The notes beneath the pieces were generated by a model that saw only the letters and a program-made list of their open reading frames with translations, did no database searches and was not told the origin of the DNA. This document shows positions 16,297-24,947 of a stretch of DNA of 64,000 bases, in pieces; position 1 is the stretch's first letter; every line of letters begins with the position of its first letter. Location: contig CABUIE010000001.1 in assembly GCA_902491565.1 (NCBI GenBank), forward strand, positions 174,364 to 238,363. The letters run 5' to 3'. A program made the position numbers and the translations under genes. Source of the stretch: an uncultured Collinsella sp. (GTDB lineage Bacteria; Actinomycetota; Coriobacteriia; Coriobacteriales; Coriobacteriaceae).

Positions 16297-16548
16297 ATGA
16301 GAGAAAAGCGCCCGGCGCTTGTCATCACGTTTCCTACCACGGCGGCCGCCATGGGGTGCGAGACCCTATGCGTCGAGCGCGGCCTTCCCGGGCGCACGAT
16401 TCCCGTGCCCGGGGAGGTCGCTGCCGGCTGCGGCTTGGCGTGGAAGGCGCTGCCTTCGGATGAGGACCTGCTGCGCGGCGAGCTTGCCGCGGCGGGCGTC
16501 CCCACCGAGGGCTTTACGGTAATCGACATGTGGGAGGTCGTGCGATGA
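16297..16548 (+). CDS. DUF3343 small protein, putative Se/S carrier
   Basis: An 83-residue protein of the DUF3343 family, whose members occur with SelD/YedF and are thought to take part in selenium or sulfur trafficking. The key features are GCETLCVERGLPGRTIPVPG and AGCGLAWKAL, which hold three conserved-looking Cys. The ATG at 16297 follows GGGCGGG; a TTG 15 bases upstream is possible. It overlaps the next gene by four bases (ATGA), showing tight translational coupling to the desulfurase. A longer relative occurs at 44231. Confidence 0.8.
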   Translation: MREKRPALVITFPTTAAAMGCETLCVERGLPGRTIPVPGEVAAGCGLAWKALPSDEDLLRGELAAAGVPTEGFTVIDMWEVVR

Positions 16549-17684
16549 TCTACCTGGATAACGCGGCGACGACCATGCATAAGCCGCAGACGGTGATCGA
16601 TGCCGTGACGCAGGCGATGTGTTCGCTCGGTAATGCCGGGCGCGGGGCCACGTCGGGTGCCCTCGATGCCGCTCGTACGATTCATGCTTGCCGTGCCAAG
16701 CTTGCGCGCTTGCTGGGCTGCCCGAGGGCGGACCATGTTTGTTTTACGCCCAACTCTACGGCGGCGCTCAACACGGCGATTAACGGCGTGGTGCGTCCCG
16801 GCGACCGCGTGGTCACAACGGTGCTTGAGCACAACTCCGTGCTGCGCCCGCTCAACCGCCTGACGGCAGAGCGGGGCGTGACCGTTGAGCGTGCGGGCTG
16901 CGACGCGAACGGCGTACTCGACTACGACGAGCTCGAGCAGCTGGTCACGCCGGGCACGCGTGCCGTGGTGGTGACGCACGCCTCCAATGTGACCGGCAAC
17001 TCCGTTGATGTTGCACGTGTGGCGGCTGTGGCTCATGCGGCCGGCGCGCTGGTTATCGTCGACGCCTCTCAGTCTGCCGGTACGGCGAAGATTGACATGG
17101 ATACCATGGGGCTCGACGTCGTGTGTTTTACCGGCCACAAGGGGCTCATGGGACCCCAAGGCACCGGCGGCCTGGCCGTGGCGGAGGGCATTGACGTGGC
17201 TCCGTGGGCCATGGGCGGCACGGGCGTGCACAGCTTCGATGCGCTGCAGCCGCTTGAGTGGCCCACGCGCCTCGAGGCGGGCACGCTCAACGGTCACGGC
17301 ATAGCGGGCCTATCCGCTGGTCTCGACTTTATCGAGGCCCAGGGTGGGGTCGAGGCGATTGCTTCCAGCGAGCGTGCGCTCGCTAATCGCTTTCTTGCCG
17401 GCGTGCGCGAAATCCCGGAGATCAAGCTTTACGGCGCCTTTGACCAGCCGACGCGCTCTGCAATTGTGTCGCTCAACGTGGGCGATATCGATTCGGCCGA
17501 GATCTCGGATGCGCTCATGCAAGGGTGGGGGATTGCGACCCGTCCCGGTGCCCATTGTGCCCCGCTCATGCACCGCGCGCTCGGGACCGAGCGCCAGGGC
17601 GTCGTTCGCTTCTCGTTTGGGTATTTCAACACGGACGAGGAAGTCGACACCGCGATTGACGCTTTGCGCGATTTAGCCTGCTAG
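16545..17684 (+). CDS. Cysteine desulfurase, class V aminotransferase fold (Se-metabolism associated)
   Basis: A 379-residue PLP enzyme that would mobilise sulfur, or selenium from selenocysteine, as a protein-bound persulfide/perselenide. It has the N-terminal MIYLDNAATTMHKP, the THASNVTGN loop, the PLP-lysine region TGHKGLMGPQGTGG and the active-site Cys in RPGAHCAPLMHRALGT. This matches the subgroup found beside orphan SelD/YedF clusters rather than housekeeping IscS. The start overlaps the DUF3343 stop. A strong terminator follows. Confidence 0.88.
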   Translation: MIYLDNAATTMHKPQTVIDAVTQAMCSLGNAGRGATSGALDAARTIHACRAKLARLLGCPRADHVCFTPNSTAALNTAINGVVRPGDRVVTTVLEHNSVLRPLNRLTAERGVTVERAGCDANGVLDYDELEQLVTPGTRAVVVTHASNVTGNSVDVARVAAVAHAAGALVIVDASQSAGTAKIDMDTMGLDVVCFTGHKGLMGPQGTGGLAVAEGIDVAPWAMGGTGVHSFDALQPLEWPTRLEAGTLNGHGIAGLSAGLDFIEAQGGVEAIASSERALANRFLAGVREIPEIKLYGAFDQPTRSAIVSLNVGDIDSAEISDALMQGWGIATRPGAHCAPLMHRALGTERQGVVRFSFGYFNTDEEVDTAIDALRDLAC

Positions 17685-17698
17685 AGCGTATATACTTG

Positions 17699-17729
17699 CG
17701 GGACGGGTCTTTTGCCCGTCCCGTTTTTG
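17699..17729 (+). terminator. Rho-independent terminator after the selD-yedF-desulfurase unit
   Basis: A 9-bp perfect stem, CGGGACGGG with CCCGTCCCG, is followed by TTTTTGTTT. Confidence 0.9.
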
Positions 17730-17751
17730 TTTCGACCCGAAAGGTGTGCCT

Positions 17752-19110
17752 ATGGCCTCATCCGCCCCGCGCGGCCTGCGCTCCGACCATGTCGTTACCG
17801 TCGGCATTGCGCTGTTCTCGATGCTCTTTGGCGCCGGCAACCTCATCATTCCGCCGTTGCTGACACTTCAGGCCGGCACGGCCACGCCGCTTGCCATGAT
17901 CGGCTTTTTGATTGCCGCTATCGGTCTGCCTGTTATGGGCTTTATCGCCGTCGCGCTCGCCGGCACGGCGCGCGAGCTTGCCGGCCGCGTTCATCCTAAG
18001 TTTGGCGAATTTTTCGTTGCGGCGGTCTACCTGGCCATCGGTCCGTGCCTGGCCATTCCGCGCACAAGCTCTACGGCGTTCGAGATGCTGGTGCCGCTGC
18101 TGCCCGAGGGCGTTTCGCTCGGCGTAGCACGTCTGGTGTTTGCCATCTGGTTCTTCGTCGTCGCGTTTGTGCTCACGCTGCGCCCGGGTGTCATCACGCG
18201 CGTGCTCGGCCGCATTACGGGCCCCGCGCTCATTGCGCTCATCGTGCTGGTCGTGGGTGCTGCCGTGATTTCGCCGCTGGGACCGGCTGCCGCGCCTCAG
18301 GCTCCCTACGATGCAGGTGCCGCCGTGCAGGGCTTCTTGACCGGCTATCAGACCATGGACCTGCTCGCGTCACTCGCCTTCGGCATCATCATCGCCGAGA
18401 CCATCCACGAGTTGGGTGTTACCGATGACAAACGCGTGGCCTTCGAGATTTCGCGTTCCGGTGTGATCGCGGGCGTGCTCATGGCCATCATCTACTGCGG
18501 CTTGGGGCTTGCCGGTATGCAGCTCGGCACCGTGATGCCCGACGCTACCAACGGCGCCGCCATCCTTGCCCGCTCTGCCTCCATGCACTTTGGCCTTGCC
18601 GGCACGGTCGTGGTCTTCGCCATCTTCTTTCTCGCCTGCATGAACGTGTGCATTGGCCTTATCAGCTGCTGCTCGCGTTACTTCTGCGAGACGTATGTGG
18701 TCGAAGGGGGAGCGGATGTTTCCGAGGAGGCCATGCGCCGCCCCTTTGCGATTCTCGCCTTTGTGTTCGCGGCGTTTTCGTGCGTGCTCTCCAACGTGGG
18801 CCTCGACGTGATTCTTATGTTCTCGGTGCCTATGCTCAACGCCTTGTATCCCGTTGCCATCGTACTGGTACTGATGGGCCTGGTGCACGGCTTTTGCGAC
18901 GCTCATCCGCAGGTGTGGGTGTGGGTCGGCGGCGTGGTTGCTGTGCAGAGTGTGATCACCTCGGTCCGCGATGCGTTCTTTGTGGGCACGTGGCTACCCT
19001 TTGATGCGCTACCCCTGGCTGACATCGGTGCCGCGTGGGCGCCGGTTGCCGTGGTTGCCTTTGTGATCGGTCTGCTCCATAGTCGTTTTGTCGCACATTC
19101 GAGGAGCTAG
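17752..19110 (+). CDS. brnQ: Branched-chain amino acid transporter BrnQ (LIVCS family)
   Basis: A 452-residue membrane protein with about twelve helices that imports Leu, Ile and Val with a cation. The N-terminal helix region LFSMLFGAGNLIIPP is the hallmark of the LIVCS family. The segment YLAIGPCLAIPRTSSTAFEM is also typical. The ATG at 17752 is behind GAAAGG; a GTG six bases earlier is less likely. It stands alone between the desulfurase terminator and the tRNA pair. Confidence 0.92.
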   Translation: MASSAPRGLRSDHVVTVGIALFSMLFGAGNLIIPPLLTLQAGTATPLAMIGFLIAAIGLPVMGFIAVALAGTARELAGRVHPKFGEFFVAAVYLAIGPCLAIPRTSSTAFEMLVPLLPEGVSLGVARLVFAIWFFVVAFVLTLRPGVITRVLGRITGPALIALIVLVVGAAVISPLGPAAAPQAPYDAGAAVQGFLTGYQTMDLLASLAFGIIIAETIHELGVTDDKRVAFEISRSGVIAGVLMAIIYCGLGLAGMQLGTVMPDATNGAAILARSASMHFGLAGTVVVFAIFFLACMNVCIGLISCCSRYFCETYVVEGGADVSEEAMRRPFAILAFVFAAFSCVLSNVGLDVILMFSVPMLNALYPVAIVLVLMGLVHGFCDAHPQVWVWVGGVVAVQSVITSVRDAFFVGTWLPFDALPLADIGAAWAPVAVVAFVIGLLHSRFVAHSRS

Positions 19111-19201
19111 GGTTTCTGCGCTTGCACGGGCGGGGAGTCTCCCCTATAATTTCCTTCGCTTTGGGACACGCAAGGTTTAGACCTTAGCTGCTCAACACCT
19201 T

Positions 19202-19278
19202 CGGGACGTGGCGCAGTTTGGTAGCGCGCCTGCTTTGGGAGCAGGATGTCGCAGGTTCAAATCCTGTCGTCCCGACCA
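19202..19278 (+). tRNA. tRNA-Pro(TGG)
   Basis: A 77-base cloverleaf with CGGGACG/CGTCCCG acceptor stem, anticodon loop TTTGGGA giving anticodon TGG, T-loop GGTTCAAATCC and encoded CCA. Confidence 0.96.
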
Positions 19279-19284
19279 TATCTT

Positions 19285-19358
19285 GCGGGCGTAGTTCAAT
19301 GGTAGAACCCCAGCCTTCCAAGCTGATGACGCGGGTTCGATTCCCGTCGCCCGCTCCA
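19285..19358 (+). tRNA. tRNA-Gly(TCC)
   Basis: A 74-base cloverleaf with GCGGGCG/CGCCCGC acceptor stem, anticodon loop CTTCCAA (TCC), T-loop GGTTCGATTCC and encoded CCA. It lies 6 bp after tRNA-Pro, so the two are one transcript. Confidence 0.96.
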
Positions 19359-19370
19359 TAGGATATCTTT

Positions 19371-19410
19371 AACGGCTTTGGCTCCTTTTGGGACCAGAGC
19401 CGTTTTCATA
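19371..19410 (+). terminator. Terminator after the tRNA-Pro/tRNA-Gly pair
   Basis: AACGGCTTTGG pairs with CCAGAGCCGTT with one G-U pair and is followed by TTTTCAT. Confidence 0.75.
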
Positions 19411-19438
19411 TACATGCCGGGGACCCCACATCCCCTTC

Positions 19439-19509
19439 TAAGTTGCGGTGAAATAGTTCCTGGATTAGCCACAAAAGCTGTTATCCAGGAACTATTTCAC
19501 CGCAACTTA
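19439..19509. repeat. Extragenic palindrome, family A, copy 2
   Basis: Perfect 27-base arms (19439-19465 and 19483-19509; left arm starts TAAGTTGCGGTGAAATAGTT) with a 17-base loop, between the tRNA terminator and the convergent AbiEi-like gene. Confidence 0.9.
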
Positions 19510-19570
19510 TTGAGGCCGAGCGGGCTGGTTCGATGATGGGTTCTGTTGTCGAGAAGATGAGGGCAGCCGG

Positions 19571-20566
19571 TCAGGAGTCTGCGTAGGGTTTTGTGGTTGG
19601 TATACCGTAGCCGCGAATCATGGAGCCGAACGTTTTGACATCGTAGGTGTCTGAGAGCTTGAAATGAATGACGTTGTGGCCCATGGCACGCAGGTTCGCA
19701 TCGCGCATAAGGGCAGCTCGATAGGTTTTTGCCGCAGTATGTTCCGGATCATTTTGGGCATCGTCCTCAAACTTGCCTAGTCCATGCAGCTCAGCCAGCA
19801 TCCAAGAGCCGTTTGGCATCTGCCAGCCGTAATCTGCCAAATAATAGCCGGCGTTTCCCGGTCGAGTGATTTCAACCTGAAGTTCGGGAGCGGCAACTCC
19901 CGCCAGAATCATTGCCGCCCGTGCCTCGGATTCTCCACCGTTATCCGATCTGCCATCCATGTGTTCAAAAACGTTAAATGCGCGCGCAATGCCGTGCAGT
20001 CCGCGGCAGTTCGCTTGTGCATATGCACGCAATTCTTCACGCTCGACACCGTACTCACGAGCCAGCCCGTCGACATAGCCTAGTGCATATCGAAAAGCGC
20101 TCGTTCGGGCGATGTCGACCACCGTGCGATATGGATCCGTTAACGTAAACGGGCCGAGCTGCCATACGTTGCCCGCCCGCCAGCGTCGGTATTCAACGAA
20201 TTCGTACATATCGCGTCTGGTGGAACGCGGCAGCAGCACTTGCACCTTGTCGAGAAGGGAATATGCAGAACCGACGCCATAGAGCAGTGCCGCCGTTGCT
20301 CCACAAAACACGGCATCCGGTTCAACGACCGCAATAGCGGATGCCAATTGAAAGATGCGATCTTCGACGCCGAGGTCATTCCAATACGCGGGATCAGCGT
20401 AGACATGGTTGTAGAGTCGAACAATCATCTCTTTTTGCATGAGCGCGTAGGCACAGCGCTCATCCCATTTTCTGGTAGCTACAAACAGGTGTCCGCCATG
20501 ATGGGCCTCGAATAACCGGAAGAACAGCTCTGCTTGCGGTTTGGAGCAGCGTTTATCATGACTCAT
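19571..20566 (-). CDS. AbiEi-like / DUF559-like protein of unknown function
   Basis: A 331-residue cytosolic protein. The N-terminal two thirds resemble the AbiEi antitoxin-type region of actinobacteria, with AVFCGATAALLYGVG and LTDPYRTVVDIAR. The C-terminal third carries SEARAAMILAGVAAPELQVEI, LADYGWQMPNGSWMLAELHG and AALMRDANLRAMGHNVIHF. This is the layout of DUF559/Vsr-like (PD-D/E)XK nuclease domains, with the acidic residues in ADYGW and AELHG as candidate metal ligands. No partner toxin (AbiEii) is adjacent, so it may be a solitary member. The start at 20566 is tentative; an ATG also exists at 20578 without a clear ribosome-binding site. Function uncertain. Confidence 0.6.
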   Translation of the reverse strand: MSHDKRCSKPQAELFFRLFEAHHGGHLFVATRKWDERCAYALMQKEMIVRLYNHVYADPAYWNDLGVEDRIFQLASAIAVVEPDAVFCGATAALLYGVGSAYSLLDKVQVLLPRSTRRDMYEFVEYRRWRAGNVWQLGPFTLTDPYRTVVDIARTSAFRYALGYVDGLAREYGVEREELRAYAQANCRGLHGIARAFNVFEHMDGRSDNGGESEARAAMILAGVAAPELQVEITRPGNAGYYLADYGWQMPNGSWMLAELHGLGKFEDDAQNDPEHTAAKTYRAALMRDANLRAMGHNVIHFKLSDTYDVKTFGSMIRGYGIPTTKPYADS

Positions 20567-20750
20567 TTTCGACCCCATGGTCTCGAGGGGGAGTGAATGA
20601 CACTACGCTATCCCATATTTGGTCCGCCAGACCTTGCCATGAACTGACCAAAAGCTTGACGGGGCAGGTCAGAGTCATGAGTCAGAGTCAAACATATCGG
20701 CAAACGGTTGATTAGTGCCCCTCGGCGGCACTAAAAACCACCCTTACAGA

Positions 20751-20819
20751 AAGTTGCGGTGAAATAGTTCCTGAAAAGCTCGAATAAGCCTAAATCCAGG
20801 AACTATTTCACCGCAACTT
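20751..20819. repeat. Extragenic palindrome, family A, copy 3
   Basis: Arms 20751-20773 (starting AAGTTGCGGTGAAATAGTTC) and 20797-20819 are perfect 23-base complements. It lies just beyond the 3' end of the PIN-domain gene. Confidence 0.9.
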
Positions 20820-20832
20820 AGGGGGGATGGTG

Positions 20833-21309
20833 CTAGTGGCGGGATTGGTGGCGGAGCTTGTCGATGGTGGTGTCGGTGCTGTGACTGCGGGCTTCGGCGG
20901 CGCGGTCGCGAGCGTCGGCAGCGGTTTGGCGCTGGCGGCGGTAATCGATCATGCCTTGGATGATGGGCTTGCCAAAGCTCACGACATCATCGTTGTAGAT
21001 GGCGGTTCGGGCTGCGAGGAGGCAGTCGGTAAAGTCCATATGGGTCTTGCCAAAGAGTTTGATAGCAAGGGAGACAACGGTGGGCTCGTCGACCATGACG
21101 TCATCGAGCAGCTTCTTCATGGCCGCAGCAATTTCAACGCGGGGAACCTTATAGACGTCGCGCAGCGTGACCACGACGCGCGTGATGATTTCGGGATAGA
21201 CACGAGCGGTGCGCGTGGCGATGACCTTGGCGGCGCGCGGTGATAGAACTTCGTCGTCATTAAGCAGGTAGCGCAGGATGACGGTCTCGTCGATGATGGT
21301 GCTACTCAT
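20833..21309 (-). CDS. PIN-domain ribonuclease toxin
   Basis: A 158-residue PIN-domain protein, likely the toxin of a type II toxin-antitoxin pair that cleaves RNA. The N-terminal IIDETVILRYLLNDDE gives the first acidic metal ligand region. The middle DEPTVVSLAIKLF and the DFTDCLLAARTAIYNDDVVSF segment hold the later Asp residues of the PIN active site. The C-terminal 40 residues are charged and atypical. Its start overlaps the upstream antitoxin gene by 8 bp, as expected for a coupled pair. Confidence 0.75.
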   Translation of the reverse strand: MSSTIIDETVILRYLLNDDEVLSPRAAKVIATRTARVYPEIITRVVVTLRDVYKVPRVEIAAAMKKLLDDVMVDEPTVVSLAIKLFGKTHMDFTDCLLAARTAIYNDDVVSFGKPIIQGMIDYRRQRQTAADARDRAAEARSHSTDTTIDKLRHQSRH

Positions 21310-21625
21310 GGATATCTACTTCCTCGGGACCCAAAATCGAATCGTCGCATTCTGTAGCAAGGTACTCAATCCAGGCATTGCGCTCCTCGGAGCGGCGATT
21401 GGGGTCCCCATATGCTTTGAGCGATCCATAGGCGGCGGTGCCGTCCTTTGAGCGCACGGCGACCGGCTGAAAGGGAAGCTTGCGCATCAAAATGCTCTGC
21501 GCGACAAAAAGGCGAACGGCCTCGGCAAGCGATGTGCCCATGGCGTCGTAGAGGCGCTCGGCATGCTGTTTGTCCTCTTCGCGAATGCGCACCTGCAGGA
21601 TGGCTCGTTTTTGCGTCGATGACAT
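21302..21625 (-). CDS. RelB/DinJ-type antitoxin
   Basis: A 107-residue small protein whose N-terminal half, KRAILQVRIREEDKQHAERL followed by YDAMGTSLAEAVRLFVAQSI, is the ribbon-helix-helix DNA-binding region of RelB/DinJ antitoxins. The C-terminal half is acidic and would wrap the toxin. The ATG at 21625 follows AAGGGGG; frames starting further upstream are unlikely. It precedes and overlaps the PIN toxin gene. RelB/DinJ proteins usually pair with RelE/YafQ-fold toxins, so the PIN partner is worth noting. Confidence 0.78.
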   Translation of the reverse strand: MSSTQKRAILQVRIREEDKQHAERLYDAMGTSLAEAVRLFVAQSILMRKLPFQPVAVRSKDGTAAYGSLKAYGDPNRRSEERNAWIEYLATECDDSILGPEEVDIHE

Positions 21626-22052
21626 CACTGGCCCCCTTAATGAGCGTGCAATATGAATGGTCAAATACAACATTCGCTAATAATAACCAATCTTATAGCC
21701 ACTGCTTTATTGCACTCAAGTTAATGAGCGCGAAATATATATCAAACGTATTACATCCTTTATAAACGAGTGTGAAATCTCCCCAGGATGTACGCATGTA
21801 ATACACTCACCTTTATAGCTTATAGAGAATAATCCCAACCTGCCAAAACCCCTGCAATACACCCGTATTGCAGGTCGTATGCTCAAGTTTGCCCCCTGCA
21901 ACTGCGTATATTTAACCTGTATATCGTTGGAGAAACTCTACCGAGTGCATGTTTCGCCGCATGCGCTCGATACGTCGATGCCGGACCACGGGCGGTCCGG
22001 GGCAACGTCGACAGGATCTCTCCGGCATGGGATTCAGGAGGGAGTGAACAAC
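21626..22052 (+). promoter_or_regulatory. AT-rich divergent promoter region of the formate locus
   Basis: This 427-bp gap is much richer in A+T than its surroundings and separates the minus-strand toxin-antitoxin pair from hydN. It holds a perfect 10-bp hairpin at 21851-21874 (CCTGCAATAC arms, ACCC loop), a possible operator or attenuator. A GC-rich stem (GGACC/GGTCC) lies near 21984-21997. No -24/-12 sigma-54 element and no FNR-type box could be recognised, so regulation differs from that of E. coli FhlA/HyfR as far as the sequence shows. Confidence 0.4.
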
Positions 22053-22571
22053 ATGGGTAATAAGCGAGTCGTAGCCGATTCTTCGCGCTGCATTGGGTGT
22101 CAAACCTGCATGGCGGCGTGTATCGAGGCGCACGACATCCCCGGTAACATCGCCGCGCCGCGCCTGCGCGTGACGCGTACGTACGAGATCTCCGCACCGG
22201 TGGCTTGCCATCACTGCGAGGATGCCCCGTGCGCGAAGGCCTGTCCTACGGGCGCCTTGTTCTTTGATCCAAAGAACCATCGCATCGGCGTCAACGAGGA
22301 CAACTGCATCGGCTGCAAGAGCTGCGTCATGGCATGCCCCTTTGGCGCCGTGAGCGTGGCGACCACGCAGGTTCCGGTCTTGATGGGCGACGTTCGCGTG
22401 GGTTCGCAGACCAAGAGCTTCGTGCTCAAGTGCGACCTGTGCGTGGACCGTCCCGGCGGTCCGGCGTGTGCCGAGGCGTGCCCGACCAAGGGCCTCACCC
22501 TGGTAGACGAGGAGCGCCTGGCAGAACTGACTGCCGAGCGTGCCCGCGCCACCATCGAAAACGAGGCGTAA
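22053..22571 (+). CDS. hydN: Four-cluster ferredoxin, HydN/HycB-like, formate dehydrogenase electron carrier
   Basis: A 172-residue cytosolic iron-sulfur protein with four [4Fe-4S] binding motifs: SSRCIGCQTCMAAC near residue 13, CHHCEDAPCAKACP, DNCIGCKSCVMACP and CDLC...CAEACP. HydN/HycB proteins pass electrons from formate dehydrogenase H to the hydrogenase module. The ATG at 22053 is selected for AGGAGGGAG upstream; the frame is open for 58 further codons 5' that do not resemble the family. fdhF follows 75 bp later. Confidence 0.88.
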   Translation: MGNKRVVADSSRCIGCQTCMAACIEAHDIPGNIAAPRLRVTRTYEISAPVACHHCEDAPCAKACPTGALFFDPKNHRIGVNEDNCIGCKSCVMACPFGAVSVATTQVPVLMGDVRVGSQTKSFVLKCDLCVDRPGGPACAEACPTKGLTLVDEERLAELTAERARATIENEA

Positions 22572-22646
22572 GCGTTGGGGCGACAGGCCCAATGATTGTC
22601 AAATAGGTACCGAGCATTCGGTAACAGAGAAAGGAAGGAGGGTGTC

Positions 22647-24869
22647 ATGGAGAAGCATAAAGTGATCTGCCCGTACTGCGGCGCCGGTTGCCAGTTTAAC
22701 CTCTTGGTCCAAAACGGCCAGGTCGTGGGTACCGAACCGCTCAACGGCATCACCAACCAGAGCGAGCTGTGCCTTAAGGGCATGAGCGGCTACGACTTCA
22801 TCAACGACACCAAGATCTTGACTCCTCGCGTACTGCACCCGATGATCCGTCGCACTAAGGGCGCGGATCTTGAGCGCGTAAGCTGGGACGAGGCACTGGA
22901 TTTCACCGCATCTAAGATGCAGGCCATAATTGACGAATATGGTCCTAACGCTGTCATGACCACCGGCTCTTCGCGAGGCGGCGGCAATGAGGCGAACTAC
23001 GTCATGCAGAAGTTTACGCGTGCGTGCATCGGCACCCACAGCGTGGACAACTGCGCCCGTACTTGACACGGCCCTACTGTCCTCGGTCTGATGGACACGG
23101 TTGGTTCAGGTTGCATGTCATGCTCCATCCCCGGTATGGAGGATGCGGGCTGCATTTTCCTCTTCGGCTATAACCCTGCCGATTCGCACCCCATCGTCGC
23201 AAGGCGTATCGTGCGAGCCAAAGAAAAGGGTTGCAAGATCATCGTCGCCGATCCGCGCCATATCGAAACCGCGCGTATCGCCGATCTCTACCTTCCGATC
23301 AAGAACGGTTGCAACGTTGCGTTCCTCAATGCCTTTGCCAACTGCTTGGTCAACGATGGCCTCTACGACAAGGAATTCGTCGCCGAGCACACGAACGGCT
23401 TTGACGAGTGGTGGGAGACCATCAAGAACTACACTCCCGAATCCGTACAGGACATCACGGGTGTCGAGCCCGCGTTGATCCACCAAGCTGCCGAGATGTA
23501 CGCCACGGCGAAGCCCTCTGCCATCATTGGCTGGGGTATGGGCGTATGCCAGCAGAAGCAGAACCTGAAGACGGTGCACACCATCGCCTCCATCGCCTGC
23601 GTTGCCGGCCAGATCGGCAAACCCAATTCCGGCCTCGCGCCCGTGCGTGGCCAGAATAACGTCCAGGGCTCCTGCGATATGGGTATGCTGCCCAACCTGT
23701 ACCCTGGCTACCAAAAGGTCACCGACCCGGCAGTGCGTGCCAAGTTTGCCAAGGCTTGGGGCGTGCCCGAGGAAAAGCTCCCGCTCGAGGAGGGCTACAA
23801 GCTCACCGACCTGGGCCACCTGGTCGACGAGGGCAAGGTGCACTGCTTCTACAACTACGGCGAGGACCCGGTGCAGACCGAGCCCGATTCGGCCGGTATG
23901 CGCAAGACGCTCTCCGAGCTGGATCTGTTCATTTGCCAGGACATCTTTATGACGCAGACGACCATGCTCGCCGACGTCATCCTGCCTGCCACCTCTTGGG
24001 GCGAGCACGAGGGTGTCTTTACCGCATCCGACCGTAGCTTCCAGCACTTTGACGCGGCCGTTCCGCCCAAGGGCGAGTGCCGTCACGACTGGGAGATCTT
24101 CGCGGACCTGTCCACGCGTATGGGTTACCCCATGCACTACGACAACACCGAGCAGATCTGGAACGAGTGCATTAGCCTGTGCCCCAACTTTGTGGGCGCG
24201 ACCTACGAGAAGATGGCTCCCGAGGGCGGCTACGCCCAGTGGCCGGTCAAGAGCACCGATGTGAACGACCACGGCACGCCCGACATGTTCGCTGGTGGCA
24301 AGTTCACCACCAAGGACGGCCGCGCCAACCTGATGGCGCACGACTGGGAGGCGCCCTCTGAGCTTCCCGACGATGAGTACCCGCTCATCCTGTGCACCGT
24401 CCGCGAGGTCGGCCACTACAGCTGCCGCTCGATGACCGGCAACTGCAAGACGCTGGCGCTGCTCGCCGACGAGCCCGGCTTTGTCCGCATGAATCCCGCG
24501 GACGCCCAGGCGCGTGGTATCAAGAACGGCGACATCGTCTCGATTCACAGCCGCCGCGGCCAGGTATACAGCCGCGCCGACGTGAGCGACCGTATCAACA
24601 AGGGCACGGTCTATATGACCTACCAGTGGTGGATCGGCAAGTGCAACGAGCTGACCATGCACAAGGTCGACCCGGTCTCGCATACGCCCGAGGACAAGTT
24701 CTCCGCCTGCCAGGTCGACGCTATCGCCGACCAGGTCTGGGCCGAGGGCGAGGTCGAGCGTCAGTACACCGAGCTCAAGCAGGCTCTGGTGGACGCCGCC
24801 GCTCCCCAGGACGTTGAGCCTGGCGCCGCCAAGTTCGACGACGAGACGCACGTGAATCAAATCGTGTAG
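22647..24869 (+). CDS. fdhF: Formate dehydrogenase H, selenocysteine-containing (Sec140)
   Basis: Molybdopterin enzyme oxidising formate to CO2, the catalytic entry of formate hydrogenlyase. The gene runs through an in-frame TGA at 23064-23066, codon 140, in DNCART-U-HGPTVLGLM; E. coli FdhF has Sec140 in the same context. The [4Fe-4S] ligands C8, C11, C15 and C42 also keep E. coli positions. Total 740 residues, slightly longer than the 715 of E. coli. The ATG at 22647 follows AAGGAAGGAGG. A SECIS-like hairpin starts 12 bases after the TGA. A terminator follows, before the hyf genes. Confidence 0.97.
23064..23097 (+). promoter_or_regulatory. Sec UGA codon and SECIS hairpin in fdhF
   Basis: TGTCC (23079-23083) pairs with GGACA (23093-23097) around a loop containing GGTCTG, the same loop hexamer and about the same 18-base distance from the UGA as in the E. 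coli fdhF SECIS that binds SelB. Confidence 0.85.
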
Positions 24870-24890
24870 TCCCGTTCTCGTTGGCTTTTT

Positions 24891-24930
24891 GGGCCGGGCG
24901 TCCCGTACGTTCGGGAGCCCGGCCCGTTAT
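24891..24930 (+). terminator. Terminator/attenuator between fdhF and the hyf genes
   Basis: A long GC stem (GGGCCGGGC-TCCCG with CGGGA-GCCCGGCCC) is followed by GTTATTTTG. It could uncouple fdhF levels from the hydrogenase operon. Confidence 0.75.
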
Positions 24931-24947
24931 TTTGAAAGGAAGTGGGG

